Source of the DNA: GCA-2709075 sp038146865
Lineage (GTDB): Bacteria; Pseudomonadota; Alphaproteobacteria; MPNO01; UBA2964
Direction of reading: 5' to 3'
Length of the DNA: 64,000 nucleotides
Assembly (NCBI GenBank): GCA_038146865.1
Contig: JAYQSL010000002.1
Location: 682,001 to 746,000 of the forward strand
The notes under the pieces are model-generated. The model did not search any database, was not told the origin of the DNA, and worked only from the letters and a program-made list of their open reading frames with translations. Within the stretch, counting starts at the first letter, position 1, and every line of letters starts with the position of its first letter. Positions 51,846 through 61,516 of the stretch are shown piece by piece. A program made the translations under genes and the position numbers.

Positions 51846-52988
51846 TTAGGAGTGCAGAACGTGACCTATTCTGTCTTCCTCTGTCAGATCCAGTTTGAAC
51901 AAGCTGAGTGCGTTATCCCACGTATATCTCCGAATTTTATCCTCACCGAGGCCTTTCAGATGTCTGGACATAACCTGCCGAGAATGAGGAAAGGTCATAT
52001 TGAAATGGGGATAGTCGTTTGACCACATACAATTCTTTTCACCCCACCAGTCCAGGAACCTGGTGCCAACATAATCTTCCAGAAAAGTACCATAAACGTG
52101 TTCGGCAAATATTTCGCTTGGTTTCCTCGTAATTGGCACGGGATATGAATTTCTATGTCTTTCAAAGTAGTAATCCCACTGCTGCAGAAGGAATGGTATC
52201 CATCCAATTTCACTTTCAGCCAAAAGTAATTTCAAATTAGGATGCCTCTCGAAGTACCCATAAAATATGAAATCAAATAGAGTATTTGCAGAATCATGGG
52301 TTTTAATGTTTGTCGATTCTTTTATTCCCTCCACACTCCGCGTATGACCATTTTTTATATAGCCATGACCTGTAAGAATGTGACAAATCACGGGTTCATC
52401 CGCCTCTGCGCAGGCAGCAATTAGCGGATCATAATGCTCTGTATTACTAAAGGGTAATGCGGGATCAGGGACTTGCCATATTAGGGAGCCCCTCATGCCT
52501 TTATCATGACACCGACGCATTTCCTTAATAGCCCCGGGGATATCGTAAACCGAAATTAAGGGAACACCGATTAACCGCTTATGATCAGCGGATGTCCAAT
52601 CATGAAGCCAATCATTATAGAGTTTAAATGACTCTTCCTGAGTTTCAACATCATCCACACAATAGAGAGCCATACCATAATTCGGAAATATAACTTCTGC
52701 CGCTATGCCATCATTATTTTGGTCCTGAAGGCGAAGATCGGCGCTCAAAGCTCCTGGCGGTGAGTTTCTAAACGGAACCTTTGGGAGATTTTCCTGCAAC
52801 CTCTGTGGCAACTCTTCCCATAGCTCATCCGGTTCCATGACATGAGAGTCGGTTGAAATCATCCGGGGCATAGTTGCCAATTGGTCTTCGCTCAGGTGTT
52901 CGCCTTCTACTGTACGACGAGGAAAAGTCGCCGCCTGCTCAGCAGACATGCCGGCAAATTTTGTAGCATCTACAGGTAATTCAGCCAT
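51846..52988 (-). CDS. Amidohydrolase_2 family metal-dependent hydrolase
   Basis: A 380-residue TIM-barrel protein of the ACMSD-related group. The N-terminal metal segment is STDSHVMEPDELW (Asp47, His49, Glu52), the variant seen in the DSHxxEP subgroup, rather than HxH. ICHILTGHGY and KLLLAESEIGWIPFLLQQWD are also present, with WSNDYPHFNMTFPHSR near the end. GGGAGA lies before the ATG at 52988. It is a distant relative of the enzyme at 40137. Function unassigned; the fold is clear. Confidence 0.85.
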   Translation of the reverse strand: MAELPVDATKFAGMSAEQAATFPRRTVEGEHLSEDQLATMPRMISTDSHVMEPDELWEELPQRLQENLPKVPFRNSPPGALSADLRLQDQNNDGIAAEVIFPNYGMALYCVDDVETQEESFKLYNDWLHDWTSADHKRLIGVPLISVYDIPGAIKEMRRCHDKGMRGSLIWQVPDPALPFSNTEHYDPLIAACAEADEPVICHILTGHGYIKNGHTRSVEGIKESTNIKTHDSANTLFDFIFYGYFERHPNLKLLLAESEIGWIPFLLQQWDYYFERHRNSYPVPITRKPSEIFAEHVYGTFLEDYVGTRFLDWWGEKNCMWSNDYPHFNMTFPHSRQVMSRHLKGLGEDKIRRYTWDNALSLFKLDLTEEDRIGHVLHS

Positions 52989-53137
52989 ATGGGTCTCCCG
53001 TCTTTCTGATCAGTTTATCTAAGTCAAATTAGATCTTTTATTAGTTGTCTTTATTATCGTTAATATTGCTCCTAAAAAACGGTACATTCAACATCACGAT
53101 CGATACAAAGTTTTTTAGGTGATTTTAGAAAAAACAC

Positions 53138-54388
53138 TTATTTGTTTTCTAAAGCGTCTCTGAGGCGAGATGTTTTCGGTACCAACCATAGCCATACGGC
53201 AACGCACAACAATCCACCTGTTGCGACAGCAACTCTTATGCCGATCAGTTCGGCAAGCCCCCCCATAAGTATAGCACCCAAAGCAGGAGCACCTCGATGA
53301 ATCATTCCGTATAAGCTCAGCACCCTACCCCTGACAGACTCATCTACCGCGTGTTGCATCAGGGTTTGAGTGGTTGTTCCACCGCAAATACCAGTAACCC
53401 CAAGCAAAAAAACCGCCCCGAGGGCAAGCGGAAACCAATCTGTAATAACAAAAGCAAATACTGCAGTCGCCGAGATTAGTAACGCGCTTATGGTAATGAC
53501 AGTTAAGCCTTCCACCCTACCGCGGGCGGTGAGCCAAATAGCTGCCACAAGCCCTCCAGCACCAGCCATGGCTGTTAAATAACCTAGGCCTAATTTCCCC
53601 ACATTGAATACCTGGTCTGCAAATTCTGGCATCAGTTCTAATAGAGACTTACCGCCAATGGCCATTGCAGTAAGCAAAATCAACATCGGCCCTATCCCAG
53701 GATGTCTAGTGGCATACCTAATTCCATCCGCTGCTTGAACAAAAACTCCCACCCCGCTTGCTGGTCGTCGATCATCTCTAACCGGTTTTACAAAAACGAG
53801 TGATATGATGAAAAAAATATATGTCGCTGAATTAAATAGAAATGCCTCTCCTATTCCCCAAATAGCAATCATCCAACCGCCCATGGCCGGGCCTATTACT
53901 CGTGCTAAGTTGAAGATGGCAGAGTTAAGGGCAACCGCAGAAGGCACATCATCCCTGCGCACTAGGTTAGGGACTACAGACAGTCTAGCAGCAGTATTTA
54001 TTGACCAAACAATGCCCAAAAAAGCAGACCAGCCCACCAACCAGTAAACATCACTATATTCTGTGAATTTACCCGTCAGGGCCATCCAACCAAGCGCAAA
54101 GGATTGCGCCATCCCACATATCTGGCTGAAGATGGTGAGGCGCAATCGGTCATACCTTTCAGCCAATACACCGGCGAAAGGCATCAAAATTAATGTCGGG
54201 ATGAGTTCGGCAAACGCAACAAACCCGACCCAGAAACTAGACCCTGTTAAATCCCAAGCAAGCCATGCTGCTGCCAGCTTATGTGCCCACATGCCAAACA
54301 AAGAAATTGTGCTACCCGCGGTATAAATGCCATAATTTTTTTGAAGTACGACCTTAAATGCCTGAGGTTTACTTGGGCTCTCTCCCAT
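53138..54388 (-). CDS. EntS-like MFS exporter, third in leftward triplet
   Basis: A 416-residue MFS_3 protein with about 12 membrane segments. It shares KNYGIYTAGSTISLFGMWA, the PFAGVLAERYDRLRL loop, and RGRVLSLYGMIHRGAPALGA with its two upstream neighbours and with the gene at 8763. It lies 64 bases after the second copy. Cargo unknown; export of an amphipathic or siderophore-like compound is the family norm. Confidence 0.83.
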   Translation of the reverse strand: MGESPSKPQAFKVVLQKNYGIYTAGSTISLFGMWAHKLAAAWLAWDLTGSSFWVGFVAFAELIPTLILMPFAGVLAERYDRLRLTIFSQICGMAQSFALGWMALTGKFTEYSDVYWLVGWSAFLGIVWSINTAARLSVVPNLVRRDDVPSAVALNSAIFNLARVIGPAMGGWMIAIWGIGEAFLFNSATYIFFIISLVFVKPVRDDRRPASGVGVFVQAADGIRYATRHPGIGPMLILLTAMAIGGKSLLELMPEFADQVFNVGKLGLGYLTAMAGAGGLVAAIWLTARGRVEGLTVITISALLISATAVFAFVITDWFPLALGAVFLLGVTGICGGTTTQTLMQHAVDESVRGRVLSLYGMIHRGAPALGAILMGGLAELIGIRVAVATGGLLCVAVWLWLVPKTSRLRDALENK

Positions 54389-54452
54389 GAATTAATTCCT
54401 AATTGACACAGTCAGCTTTATCGTTTCCGTGAAGGTAAGAGATTCCTTCTCC

Positions 54453-55715
54453 TCAGCGCGTCATTTCTAAAGATTTCGCCATTTTTTCTCTTTTTGGCCA
54501 GGACCACGCCAAGACGGGTAGGCAAACAAAAATGCAAACACCAATGATTGCATATTTAGCTCCAATAATCTCTGCTGCCGCACCCATAGCGAGGGCTCCC
54601 AGGGCCGGTCCACCCCGATGCAACATACCATATATCGCCATCACTCGACCCCTAAGATGCCCTTCTACCGCATTTTGCATTAGTGTTTGCGTCCCGGTTC
54701 CCGATAAAGTTACTGCTGCACCCGCGAAGAAGGCGCCTATCAAGCCTAACCACAGATAATTTGTTAGACACATAACAACGAGACCCAAACCCCCAATTAT
54801 CATTGAAACCAAAGTTAGGGTGGTTAGACCCTCCAGGCGACCCCTAACCGCAAGCCAAATAGCGCAGATTACTGCACCAGCGCCCCCGGAAGCAGCGAGT
54901 TGGGCAAAACCATCGACCCCTGCACCAAAGATTTCATCTGCAACTGCTGGTAACAAATCGAAAAAAGATTTTACGCCGACTGCCACAGCGGAAAGAACGA
55001 TAAGAAGAGGACCAATTCCGGGATGTTGAGCTGCTGCACGAACCCCATCAACTGTCTGGCTGATTACATTTCCACCCCGAGATTTTTGTGACTCGTCTCT
55101 GAGAAGTCTCACTATCATTAAACAAAAGACGAAAACCATAAATACACAACCATTTATAAAAAATGCGGTTCCTGCATCCCAAGTAGCTATTATCCAAGCA
55201 GCAAGCATTGGTCCCACCACCCTCGCCGAATTAAATATCACTGCATCATTTGCAACCGCTGATGGGACAAATTCCGGCCGCATCAGCAAGGGAACCATGG
55301 ATAAGCGGGCCGCTGTAGCAAAAGCCATCACCACGCCGAGAAATAGAGAAAGAGCCAGTAGCCACCAGACATCCTCTGCTTCAGATAAGTGGCCGTTAAA
55401 AGCCATCCACGCCAATACAAATGCCTGGCATCCTGCAAGAAATTGACTAATTCTTGCCATCCAGAGACGGTTTGTGCGATCCGCTATTGCGCCGGCAATG
55501 GGAGTAATCACGACCGTTGGGAAAAGGTCAGCAAAAGCGATTAAACCTAACCAAAGCTCAGAATTGGTTAGCTCCCAGGTCAGCCATCCAACTGCAATTC
55601 TTTGTGCCCACATACCGAAGAGGGACACCGCTGCGCCCGACATATACCAAGCAAAATTTCTTTGTGTCCAAGCCCCAAGAGCTTTGCCGAACCGGTTGCT
55701 TACCATCCTTTTCAA
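54453..55715 (-). CDS. EntS-like MFS exporter, second in leftward triplet
   Basis: A 420-residue paralogue with RNFAWYMSGAAVSLFGMWAQR, the PIAGAIADRTNRLWM loop and RGRVMAIYGMLHRGGPALGA. Starts with TTG at 55715, overlapping the previous stop as TTGA; an ATG three codons later (55706) is an alternative. About 12 membrane segments. Confidence 0.83.
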   Translation of the reverse strand: MKRMVSNRFGKALGAWTQRNFAWYMSGAAVSLFGMWAQRIAVGWLTWELTNSELWLGLIAFADLFPTVVITPIAGAIADRTNRLWMARISQFLAGCQAFVLAWMAFNGHLSEAEDVWWLLALSLFLGVVMAFATAARLSMVPLLMRPEFVPSAVANDAVIFNSARVVGPMLAAWIIATWDAGTAFFINGCVFMVFVFCLMIVRLLRDESQKSRGGNVISQTVDGVRAAAQHPGIGPLLIVLSAVAVGVKSFFDLLPAVADEIFGAGVDGFAQLAASGGAGAVICAIWLAVRGRLEGLTTLTLVSMIIGGLGLVVMCLTNYLWLGLIGAFFAGAAVTLSGTGTQTLMQNAVEGHLRGRVMAIYGMLHRGGPALGALAMGAAAEIIGAKYAIIGVCIFVCLPVLAWSWPKREKMAKSLEMTR

Positions 55716-56962
55716 GATTGCTCCGGTGTTTCGAGGGCCTTCGCCATTTCATAGCGTCGATTGAACACCCAAATAAAAACGAAAACGCAGAGACCCGAAC
55801 CAACGAATAAAGCATTACTTATTCCCAGTTTCTCTGCGAGTCCTCCTATCACTATCGCACCTAAAGCTGGTCCTCCGCGAAAAATCATTCCGTAAAGGCT
55901 CATGACCCTACCTCGATAAGCTCCATCAACCGCATTCTGCATCAGAGTTTGTGTCCCGGTGCCTGCAATTACAATCGCCCCACCCAGAAAGAAACCGGCG
56001 GCTAAACCTAAGGGATACCAGTCAATGATAGACAGGGCTAAGGAGGCAAAGATACCAGTGAGCAGTCCAGAGGTCAGGACGATCCATGTAAGCCCTTTAA
56101 AGGATCCCCTCTGCGCCAACCAGAATGCCGCGATAACCGCCCCAACCGCAGTAGAAGACATTAACCAACCAAACTCTAGCGCCCCACCTTGGAAAATTGT
56201 TTCTGTTATGCCCGAAAGCAAATCAAGTACCGGTTTAATTCCTATTGCCACAGCAACTACAACTAACAAAATCGGACCAATACCTTTATGCCTGATCGCG
56301 TAATTAAGTCCATCACGGAGTTGTTCAACCATGCCCGAGCTCACCCTTTTTCCACGCTCGTCCCTAATCATTTTACTATGCAGCAAACAGTAAAGAAAAA
56401 GAGAGAAGGTTATCCCGTTAATCAGAAACGACATACCAGGTCCTAGTGTTGCGAAAAGAAAACCAGCTATCGTCGGACCCAAGAAGCGCGCAACATTGAA
56501 CATCACACTATCAAGAGCGACTGCCGATGGCACTTCATGGCGTTCAACCAAATTAGGAACCAAGGACAGCCGAGCAGCTGTATTGAAAGCCCAGATTATT
56601 CCAACCAGTAGCGTTAATACAAAAAGCCCCCAATATGTTAACCAACCCATAAAGGCCAACCCGGCGAGAACAAAAGCCTGGATCATACCTAGAGCTTGGG
56701 TATTAAACATCATTTTTTGACGATTTACCCGATCCGCTATGACACCTGCGACCGGGCCTAGAAGTACCGCAGGAAGTAAGTCCGCAACAACAATAAAGCT
56801 AAGCCAAAAAAACGACTCTGTAAGTGACCAGGCAAGCCAACTTACCGTAGTTCTTTGGGCCCAAATTCCAACTAAGGCGATTGAAGAACCGCTGATATAC
56901 CAAGCGTAACTTCTCTGTCGGAGGACGGCCCGAATGCTTCCAAGCCCACTCGTCAGACCCAT
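55712..56962 (-). CDS. EntS-like MFS exporter, first in leftward triplet
   Basis: A 416-residue paralogue with RSYAWYISGSSIALVGIWAQR, the PVAGVIADRVNRQKM loop and RGRVMSLYGMIFRGGPALGA. It heads the run of three, 15 bases downstream of the small membrane protein gene, so the operon may begin further upstream with the CinA-like gene at 57978. Confidence 0.83.
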   Translation of the reverse strand: MGLTSGLGSIRAVLRQRSYAWYISGSSIALVGIWAQRTTVSWLAWSLTESFFWLSFIVVADLLPAVLLGPVAGVIADRVNRQKMMFNTQALGMIQAFVLAGLAFMGWLTYWGLFVLTLLVGIIWAFNTAARLSLVPNLVERHEVPSAVALDSVMFNVARFLGPTIAGFLFATLGPGMSFLINGITFSLFLYCLLHSKMIRDERGKRVSSGMVEQLRDGLNYAIRHKGIGPILLVVVAVAIGIKPVLDLLSGITETIFQGGALEFGWLMSSTAVGAVIAAFWLAQRGSFKGLTWIVLTSGLLTGIFASLALSIIDWYPLGLAAGFFLGGAIVIAGTGTQTLMQNAVDGAYRGRVMSLYGMIFRGGPALGAIVIGGLAEKLGISNALFVGSGLCVFVFIWVFNRRYEMAKALETPEQS

Positions 56963-56977
56963 GCGCAGTTGCTTAAT

Positions 56978-57178
56978 TCAGCCAGCACTGGGTTCAACCA
57001 ACCGAGCCATGAGATACATGGAAAGGCAGGCAAGAGCAAACCCAGAATTCATCGGCCAAAAACCGCGCTTTCTTTCCTCCTCTGAAAGACTTTTATTAAA
57101 CATTCGTCGAAGTCCAACAAAGGCAAGCAAAAGACCACAGCCCAACCCAATACCCAGTATGATTGGTCCTAAACTCAT
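56978..57178 (-). CDS. Small membrane protein, two helices
   Basis: A 66-residue protein with helix 1 at residues 4-22 and helix 2 at about 43-58, separated by a charged loop (NKSLSEEERKRGFW). It lies tightly between the CinA-like gene (4-base ATGA overlap) and the MFS triplet, which supports it being real. I recognise no family. Confidence 0.65.
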   Translation of the reverse strand: MSLGPIILGIGLGCGLLLAFVGLRRMFNKSLSEEERKRGFWPMNSGFALACLSMYLMARLVEPSAG

Positions 57179-57978
57179 CCGTTTATATCTGGCTCTGCCG
57201 ATCCCTGTGACTTCTCAGGATCCTCTTCAATGGGCTTTCCACCCAGATCCGCCAAAATGGCCATTAATTCGGCATGAGCTTGGTCAAGAATTTCTTCATC
57301 TATACCTCTCAACACCAGGGAGACCCGAAAACCAACATTCTCACGCATTTGCGGATAGGAACCAATGTCTAACATCGGGTAGCGATCCTGCAAATCGGCA
57401 AGCGGATCCGCGATTGTACCCTCACCCAAATCAATCGCTATCCCTCGAGATTTTACGGTTTCACCACCCTTTAGATGGCTTTTGGCCTCCTCAAACATCA
57501 TCTGCATTATTTTGGGAACACCCGCCATAACGAAGACATTCTCCAACTTATATCCTGGCGCAACGCTTATCTCATTTTTTAAGAGCTCAGCCCCCACCGG
57601 AAAAGTCGCCATCCTCAACCGGGCGTCATTCATTTCCTCGCCACGAGACTCCACACGAGCCCTAAGCAATTGGGCTGTTTCGGAGTCAACATATGTTTTG
57701 ACACCAAAGGCTTTAGCGACGCATTCGGTCGTTATGTCATCGTGGGTAGGGCCAATCCCGCCAGTCGTGAAAACATAATCATATTCAGCCCGTACAGTAT
57801 TAATAGTCTGGATAATTGTCTCTCTTACGTCAGGTATCACATGAGCCGCCATCATTCGAATGCCCATGTCGTTCAAGCCTTTTGCAATAACGGCAAGATT
57901 TTTATCCTGGGTTCTACCTGATAACAGTTCATTTCCTATTAAAATAAGACAAGCAGTATAAATTTCATTTTTGGGCAT
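57175..57978 (-). CDS. CinA-type molybdopterin-binding domain protein
   Basis: A 267-residue protein with a MoaB/Mog (MoCF) domain: ILIGNELLSGRTQDKN at the start, FTTGGIGPTHDDITTE for the substrate loop, and FVMAGVPKIMQMMFE. It resembles the N-terminal half of CinA (competence/damage-inducible A), without the C-terminal amidase half, a common stand-alone form. The family includes enzymes of pyridine nucleotide repair; the exact role here is unassigned. It begins the leftward run containing the small membrane protein and MFS triplet. Confidence 0.85.
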   Translation of the reverse strand: MPKNEIYTACLILIGNELLSGRTQDKNLAVIAKGLNDMGIRMMAAHVIPDVRETIIQTINTVRAEYDYVFTTGGIGPTHDDITTECVAKAFGVKTYVDSETAQLLRARVESRGEEMNDARLRMATFPVGAELLKNEISVAPGYKLENVFVMAGVPKIMQMMFEEAKSHLKGGETVKSRGIAIDLGEGTIADPLADLQDRYPMLDIGSYPQMRENVGFRVSLVLRGIDEEILDQAHAELMAILADLGGKPIEEDPEKSQGSAEPDING

Positions 57979-58046
57979 AACTTAACCTGGGATTTTTACA
58001 CATTTTATAGCCCAGCGGTGATAAACGCACTAGCCCGTTGCTGGAC

Positions 58047-58052
58047 TATAAT
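58047..58052 (+). promoter_or_regulatory. Consensus -10 hexamer before the PEP mutase-family gene
   Basis: A perfect TATAAT lies 45 bases before the ATG at 58097 in a divergent intergenic region. No good -35 is found at 16-18 bases upstream, so this is a weak call based on one hexamer. Confidence 0.25.
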
Positions 58053-58096
58053 GCTGCGCATAAGATTTCGAAGATCCAGATGAGAGGGAATTTGAG

Positions 58097-59002
58097 ATGG
58101 AATCGAAAGGAAAACGACTATCTAAGCTGCTTTCTGCCCCAGAAATACTCATATGTCCCGGCGTTTATGACGGATATAGCGCGCGCATGGCAGCGAATTT
58201 TGGCTATAAATCTGCGGTGATTTCAGGCGCTGGAGTCTCTGAGTCGCACCTAGGATGGGCGGATAAGGGCATTATGGGCTATCGTGAAAATGTAGAAGTT
58301 TGCAGGATGCTGGCCTCTCTGTCTGATGATTTATTGCTTCAAGCCGATGCCGATACGGGGTACGGCAACGCAGTCAACGTAAATTTTACGGTCAAAGGTT
58401 TTGAGAATGCCGGTGTCGCCGCTGTGATGATTGAAGATCAAGTTTGGCCAAAAAGATGCGGTCATTTGGCAGGAAAATCTGTGATACCTGCAGAGGAGAT
58501 GGTTCAAAAAATTAAATCCGCGGTTGATGCGAAACGTGACCCTGATTTTATAATAAAAGCCCGAACCGATGCAGCCGGTCCACTGGGAATAAACGCCGCG
58601 ATCGACCGACTCAACGCTTACGCTGAAGCTGGCGCCACACTTCTTTTTGCCGATGCTCTTTTGTCTGAGGCGGATATTATTAACGTGGCATCAAATGTGC
58701 CCAAGCCGTTGGCTGTTAATATGGGTCTCGGGTTACTTACCAGGGGGACCACGCCATTAATACACCCCAAAAGATTGCAAGAAATTGGGGTTTCTATGGT
58801 CAGCTATCCCCGTCTAATGAGCACTGGCGCGGTAAAAGGCATGTCCAACGCCATGGAGGCCTTTTCTCAAATGCTCGAATCTGAAAAGACGACTGAGAGA
58901 CCAGATCTTCTTATGTCATTTAAAGAACATAACCAATTAGTAGGCATCGATTTGCTAGACGAATTGGAAAGTCGATACGCTGAACCATCGGACAACGTTT
59001 AA
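58097..59002 (+). CDS. Isocitrate lyase/PEP mutase-family enzyme
   Basis: A 301-residue barrel enzyme. The metal site is in DADTGYG (Asp84, Asp86), with Glu113 in MIEDQ, and the catalytic loop is KRCGH (119-123, Cys121), the signature of C-C lyases such as 2-methylisocitrate lyase rather than PEP mutase. The rest (RTDAAG, INMGLG-like segment VNMGLGLLT) matches the family. It could cleave methylisocitrate, dimethylmalate or oxaloacetate; no prp genes are near. Starts 45 bases after a TATAAT. Confidence 0.85.
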   Translation: MESKGKRLSKLLSAPEILICPGVYDGYSARMAANFGYKSAVISGAGVSESHLGWADKGIMGYRENVEVCRMLASLSDDLLLQADADTGYGNAVNVNFTVKGFENAGVAAVMIEDQVWPKRCGHLAGKSVIPAEEMVQKIKSAVDAKRDPDFIIKARTDAAGPLGINAAIDRLNAYAEAGATLLFADALLSEADIINVASNVPKPLAVNMGLGLLTRGTTPLIHPKRLQEIGVSMVSYPRLMSTGAVKGMSNAMEAFSQMLESEKTTERPDLLMSFKEHNQLVGIDLLDELESRYAEPSDNV

Positions 59003-59070
59003 ACCAATTTCTTGCTGTCGAAGGCTATTCATGCGATGGGTAAAAAACTTTCTAGCGGCAAGAAGATAAA

Positions 59071-59871
59071 ATGAACAGTTCGCCTCAATCACAGTATCGC
59101 ACGCACAGCAAAGAGGAATTCGCGAGTATGCGGAAGGCAGGGAGACTTGCTGCGGAGCTGCTCGACTACATCACACCTTTTATTCAGCCTGGGGTGACTA
59201 CAGAAGAGATAAACCAGCTGTGTCACGATTATACGATAGACCATGGGGCAATCCCGGCACCGTTAAATTACAAGGGCTTTCCCAAATCTATTTGCACATC
59301 AGTCAATCACGTTGTGTGCCACGGGATTCCTGGCGACCGCATTCTCCGTGATGGTGATATCGTCAACATAGACGTTACGCCGATCGTAGATGGTTGGCAT
59401 GGCGACACCAGCCGCATGTTCCCGGTTGGTCAAATAAATAAAAAAGCAGAGCGGTTAATCAAGGCTACGTATGAAAGTTTGATGAGAGCGATAGATGTTG
59501 TTCGACCCGGTGCAACCTTGGGCGATATCGGTCACGCCATTCAATCCTACATCGAACCGATGCGTTTCTCCGTCGTCAGAGATTTTTGCGGCCATGGACT
59601 AGGTCAGGTTTTCCACACGCCACCAAGCGTTCTTCATTTTGGCAACCCTGGCGAAGGACCAAAACTAGTTGAAGGAATGTTTTTTACGATCGAGCCTATG
59701 ATCAATGCAGGGAAACCTGACTGCAAAATTCTTGCTGATGGATGGACAGCGGTTACCAAAGATAAATCTCTATCCGCGCAATTTGAGCATTCTTTGGGTG
59801 TAACAGAGGATGGCTGTGAAATTTTTACGTTATCGCCATTAGGATTGCACTGTCCTCCATACAACTCCTAG
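59071..59871 (+). CDS. map: Methionine aminopeptidase
   Basis: A type I MetAP of 266 residues that removes the N-terminal methionine of new proteins. His84 (CHGIPGD) lies in the substrate pocket, and the five metal ligands are Asp101 (NIDVTP), Asp112 (HGDTSRM), His175 (CGHGLG), Glu208 (TIEPM) and Glu239 (FEHSLG), all present. AAGAAG precedes the ATG at 59071. Confidence 0.97.
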   Translation: MNSSPQSQYRTHSKEEFASMRKAGRLAAELLDYITPFIQPGVTTEEINQLCHDYTIDHGAIPAPLNYKGFPKSICTSVNHVVCHGIPGDRILRDGDIVNIDVTPIVDGWHGDTSRMFPVGQINKKAERLIKATYESLMRAIDVVRPGATLGDIGHAIQSYIEPMRFSVVRDFCGHGLGQVFHTPPSVLHFGNPGEGPKLVEGMFFTIEPMINAGKPDCKILADGWTAVTKDKSLSAQFEHSLGVTEDGCEIFTLSPLGLHCPPYNS

Positions 59872-60011
59872 AGCAAAACGCCGAATATTAGGTGACTGGG
59901 TAAGATGCTCAAATAGACAATTAACGGCAGGGAAGAGTAATAAATAGCTATTTCGCTAATTTATTGGCCAAAACTGGACCGGCACCAAAGCTCCTATTGA
60001 GAGGGCCAATG

Positions 60012-60644
60012 CTAAAAATAAGCGATTAATTCAAGACTCCCGCGCCAAATCATGTCAAAGGAAACATAGACGATCAACAAAAGACCCAGATATCCTATCC
60101 ATCGGTACTTTTCGAGAAATTTGGCGATTAACCCGGCCCCTACGCCCATCAAAATGACTGACAGGACAAGGCCTATTACCAAAACGGTCATGTTATCTTT
60201 TGCCACTCCTGCCACCGCGAGCACATTATCAAGCGACATAGATATATCTGCGACGGCCACTTGAAATATCGCAGCCGATACTGTTTTTCGCTCTGTGCCA
60301 TTCTTTTTTTTCCCGTCTGCAACATCTACCCCTGGCGTGTTTTGCGCTCGCAAGTCAGAATATAGTTTCCAGCAAACCCACAGAAGAAGTAGGCCACCGA
60401 GTAATGTGATCCCTACGATTCCTAAAAGCTGCATGGTAACTGCAGCGAAAATAATCCGTAAAACTACAGCCAGACCAACACCGAGACAGATAACTTTTTT
60501 TCGATGCTCGGGGTCTACAGATGCCGCAGCTATGCCCACAACAATTGCGTTATCACCCGCAAGAACCAAGTCAATTAAAATCACCTGCGCAATCGGCAAA
60601 AACTCTAAATTGGCAAAGATCTCATTCACTAGTTCAAACTCCAA
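60012..60644 (-). CDS. TerC-family integral membrane protein (YjbE-like)
   Basis: A 210-residue protein with about six to seven membrane helices and the two conserved acidic motifs VLAGDNAIVVG (near residue 30) and DISMSLDNVLAVAG, the metal-related signature of TerC proteins. A hydrophilic loop (NTPGVDVADGKKKNGTERK) lies mid-protein. Family members are linked to tellurite resistance and manganese export during protein secretion; the exact substrate is not known. Monocistronic, divergent from the methyltransferase. Confidence 0.85.
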   Translation of the reverse strand: MEFELVNEIFANLEFLPIAQVILIDLVLAGDNAIVVGIAAASVDPEHRKKVICLGVGLAVVLRIIFAAVTMQLLGIVGITLLGGLLLLWVCWKLYSDLRAQNTPGVDVADGKKKNGTERKTVSAAIFQVAVADISMSLDNVLAVAGVAKDNMTVLVIGLVLSVILMGVGAGLIAKFLEKYRWIGYLGLLLIVYVSFDMIWRGSLELIAYF

Positions 60645-60830
60645 TGGTATTCACAAGGCAGGTTTCAGATCTTAACTTCTTTCTTAATCACATCGAACCC
60701 AAGATGGCTTGACTATCGCCAGGGTCCGCGCTTTCTCTTACATGAGAAAGCAAATTAAGACAAAATTTGAGATTCTATCGAAAACCCTCAACGCATCGCT
60801 GAGCAGACAAAAAGGATGATATAAGTTTCC

Positions 60831-61433
60831 ATGACTAATGATTGGGAAAATTATTATAAGGAAACAGGGCTTCGTGCCCCGCGCCAAACCCTAATCTCGG
60901 CATTAAACCGGTTTGAAAAGGAGGGTTCCGATCCAGGCGAATGCCATGCCATAGATTTGGGCAGTGGAAATGGGCGTGATACCGCAGAGTTATTGCGTCG
61001 GGGATGGCGCGTAACCGCAATTGACTCTGAGCCAGCCGCAATAGCTGGACTTATACAGCGACAGGATCTTCCCGAAGAAAACCAATTGAACACGATATTG
61101 GGTAAGTTTGAATTAGTGGAATTTCCTGAGAATGTTAACCTCGTCAATTCAAGTTTTGCTCTACCTCTAGTGGCCCCAGAACATTTCCCAGATTTATGGA
61201 ATAAAATCCTATATTCGTTGATGCCTGGGGGTCGTATATCTTGTCAACTTTATGGAGATAAAGACGATTGGAGGGGCAATCCAACAATTACATTTTTTAG
61301 CCGTGACGGAATATCAGCACTTCTCAATACCCTTGAAATTGAGTTCTTTGAGGAAGAGGAGACGGATGGAACCACCCCGCGCGGAAAACATAAACATTGG
61401 CATATTTTCCATATTGTGGCCCGCAAGATTTGA
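60831..61433 (+). CDS. SAM-dependent class I methyltransferase
   Basis: A 200-residue Rossmann methyltransferase with motif I HAIDLGSGNGRDTAELLRRG and the acidic residue in VTAIDSEPAAI for the ribose. It resembles TehB and thiopurine-type small methyltransferases. Late strand: FHIVARKI. AAAGGA lies 14 bases before the ATG, somewhat far. Substrate unknown; it lies between terC and purC without an operon link. Confidence 0.8.
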   Translation: MTNDWENYYKETGLRAPRQTLISALNRFEKEGSDPGECHAIDLGSGNGRDTAELLRRGWRVTAIDSEPAAIAGLIQRQDLPEENQLNTILGKFELVEFPENVNLVNSSFALPLVAPEHFPDLWNKILYSLMPGGRISCQLYGDKDDWRGNPTITFFSRDGISALLNTLEIEFFEEEETDGTTPRGKHKHWHIFHIVARKI

Positions 61434-61516
61434 ATTCTCAGAGAATAAGAAAAAAGAGACAAATTTCCAGAAATTCTAGGTCAACGCGCCGTTTGTGTCC
61501 CGTTTGGAACTGTTAT

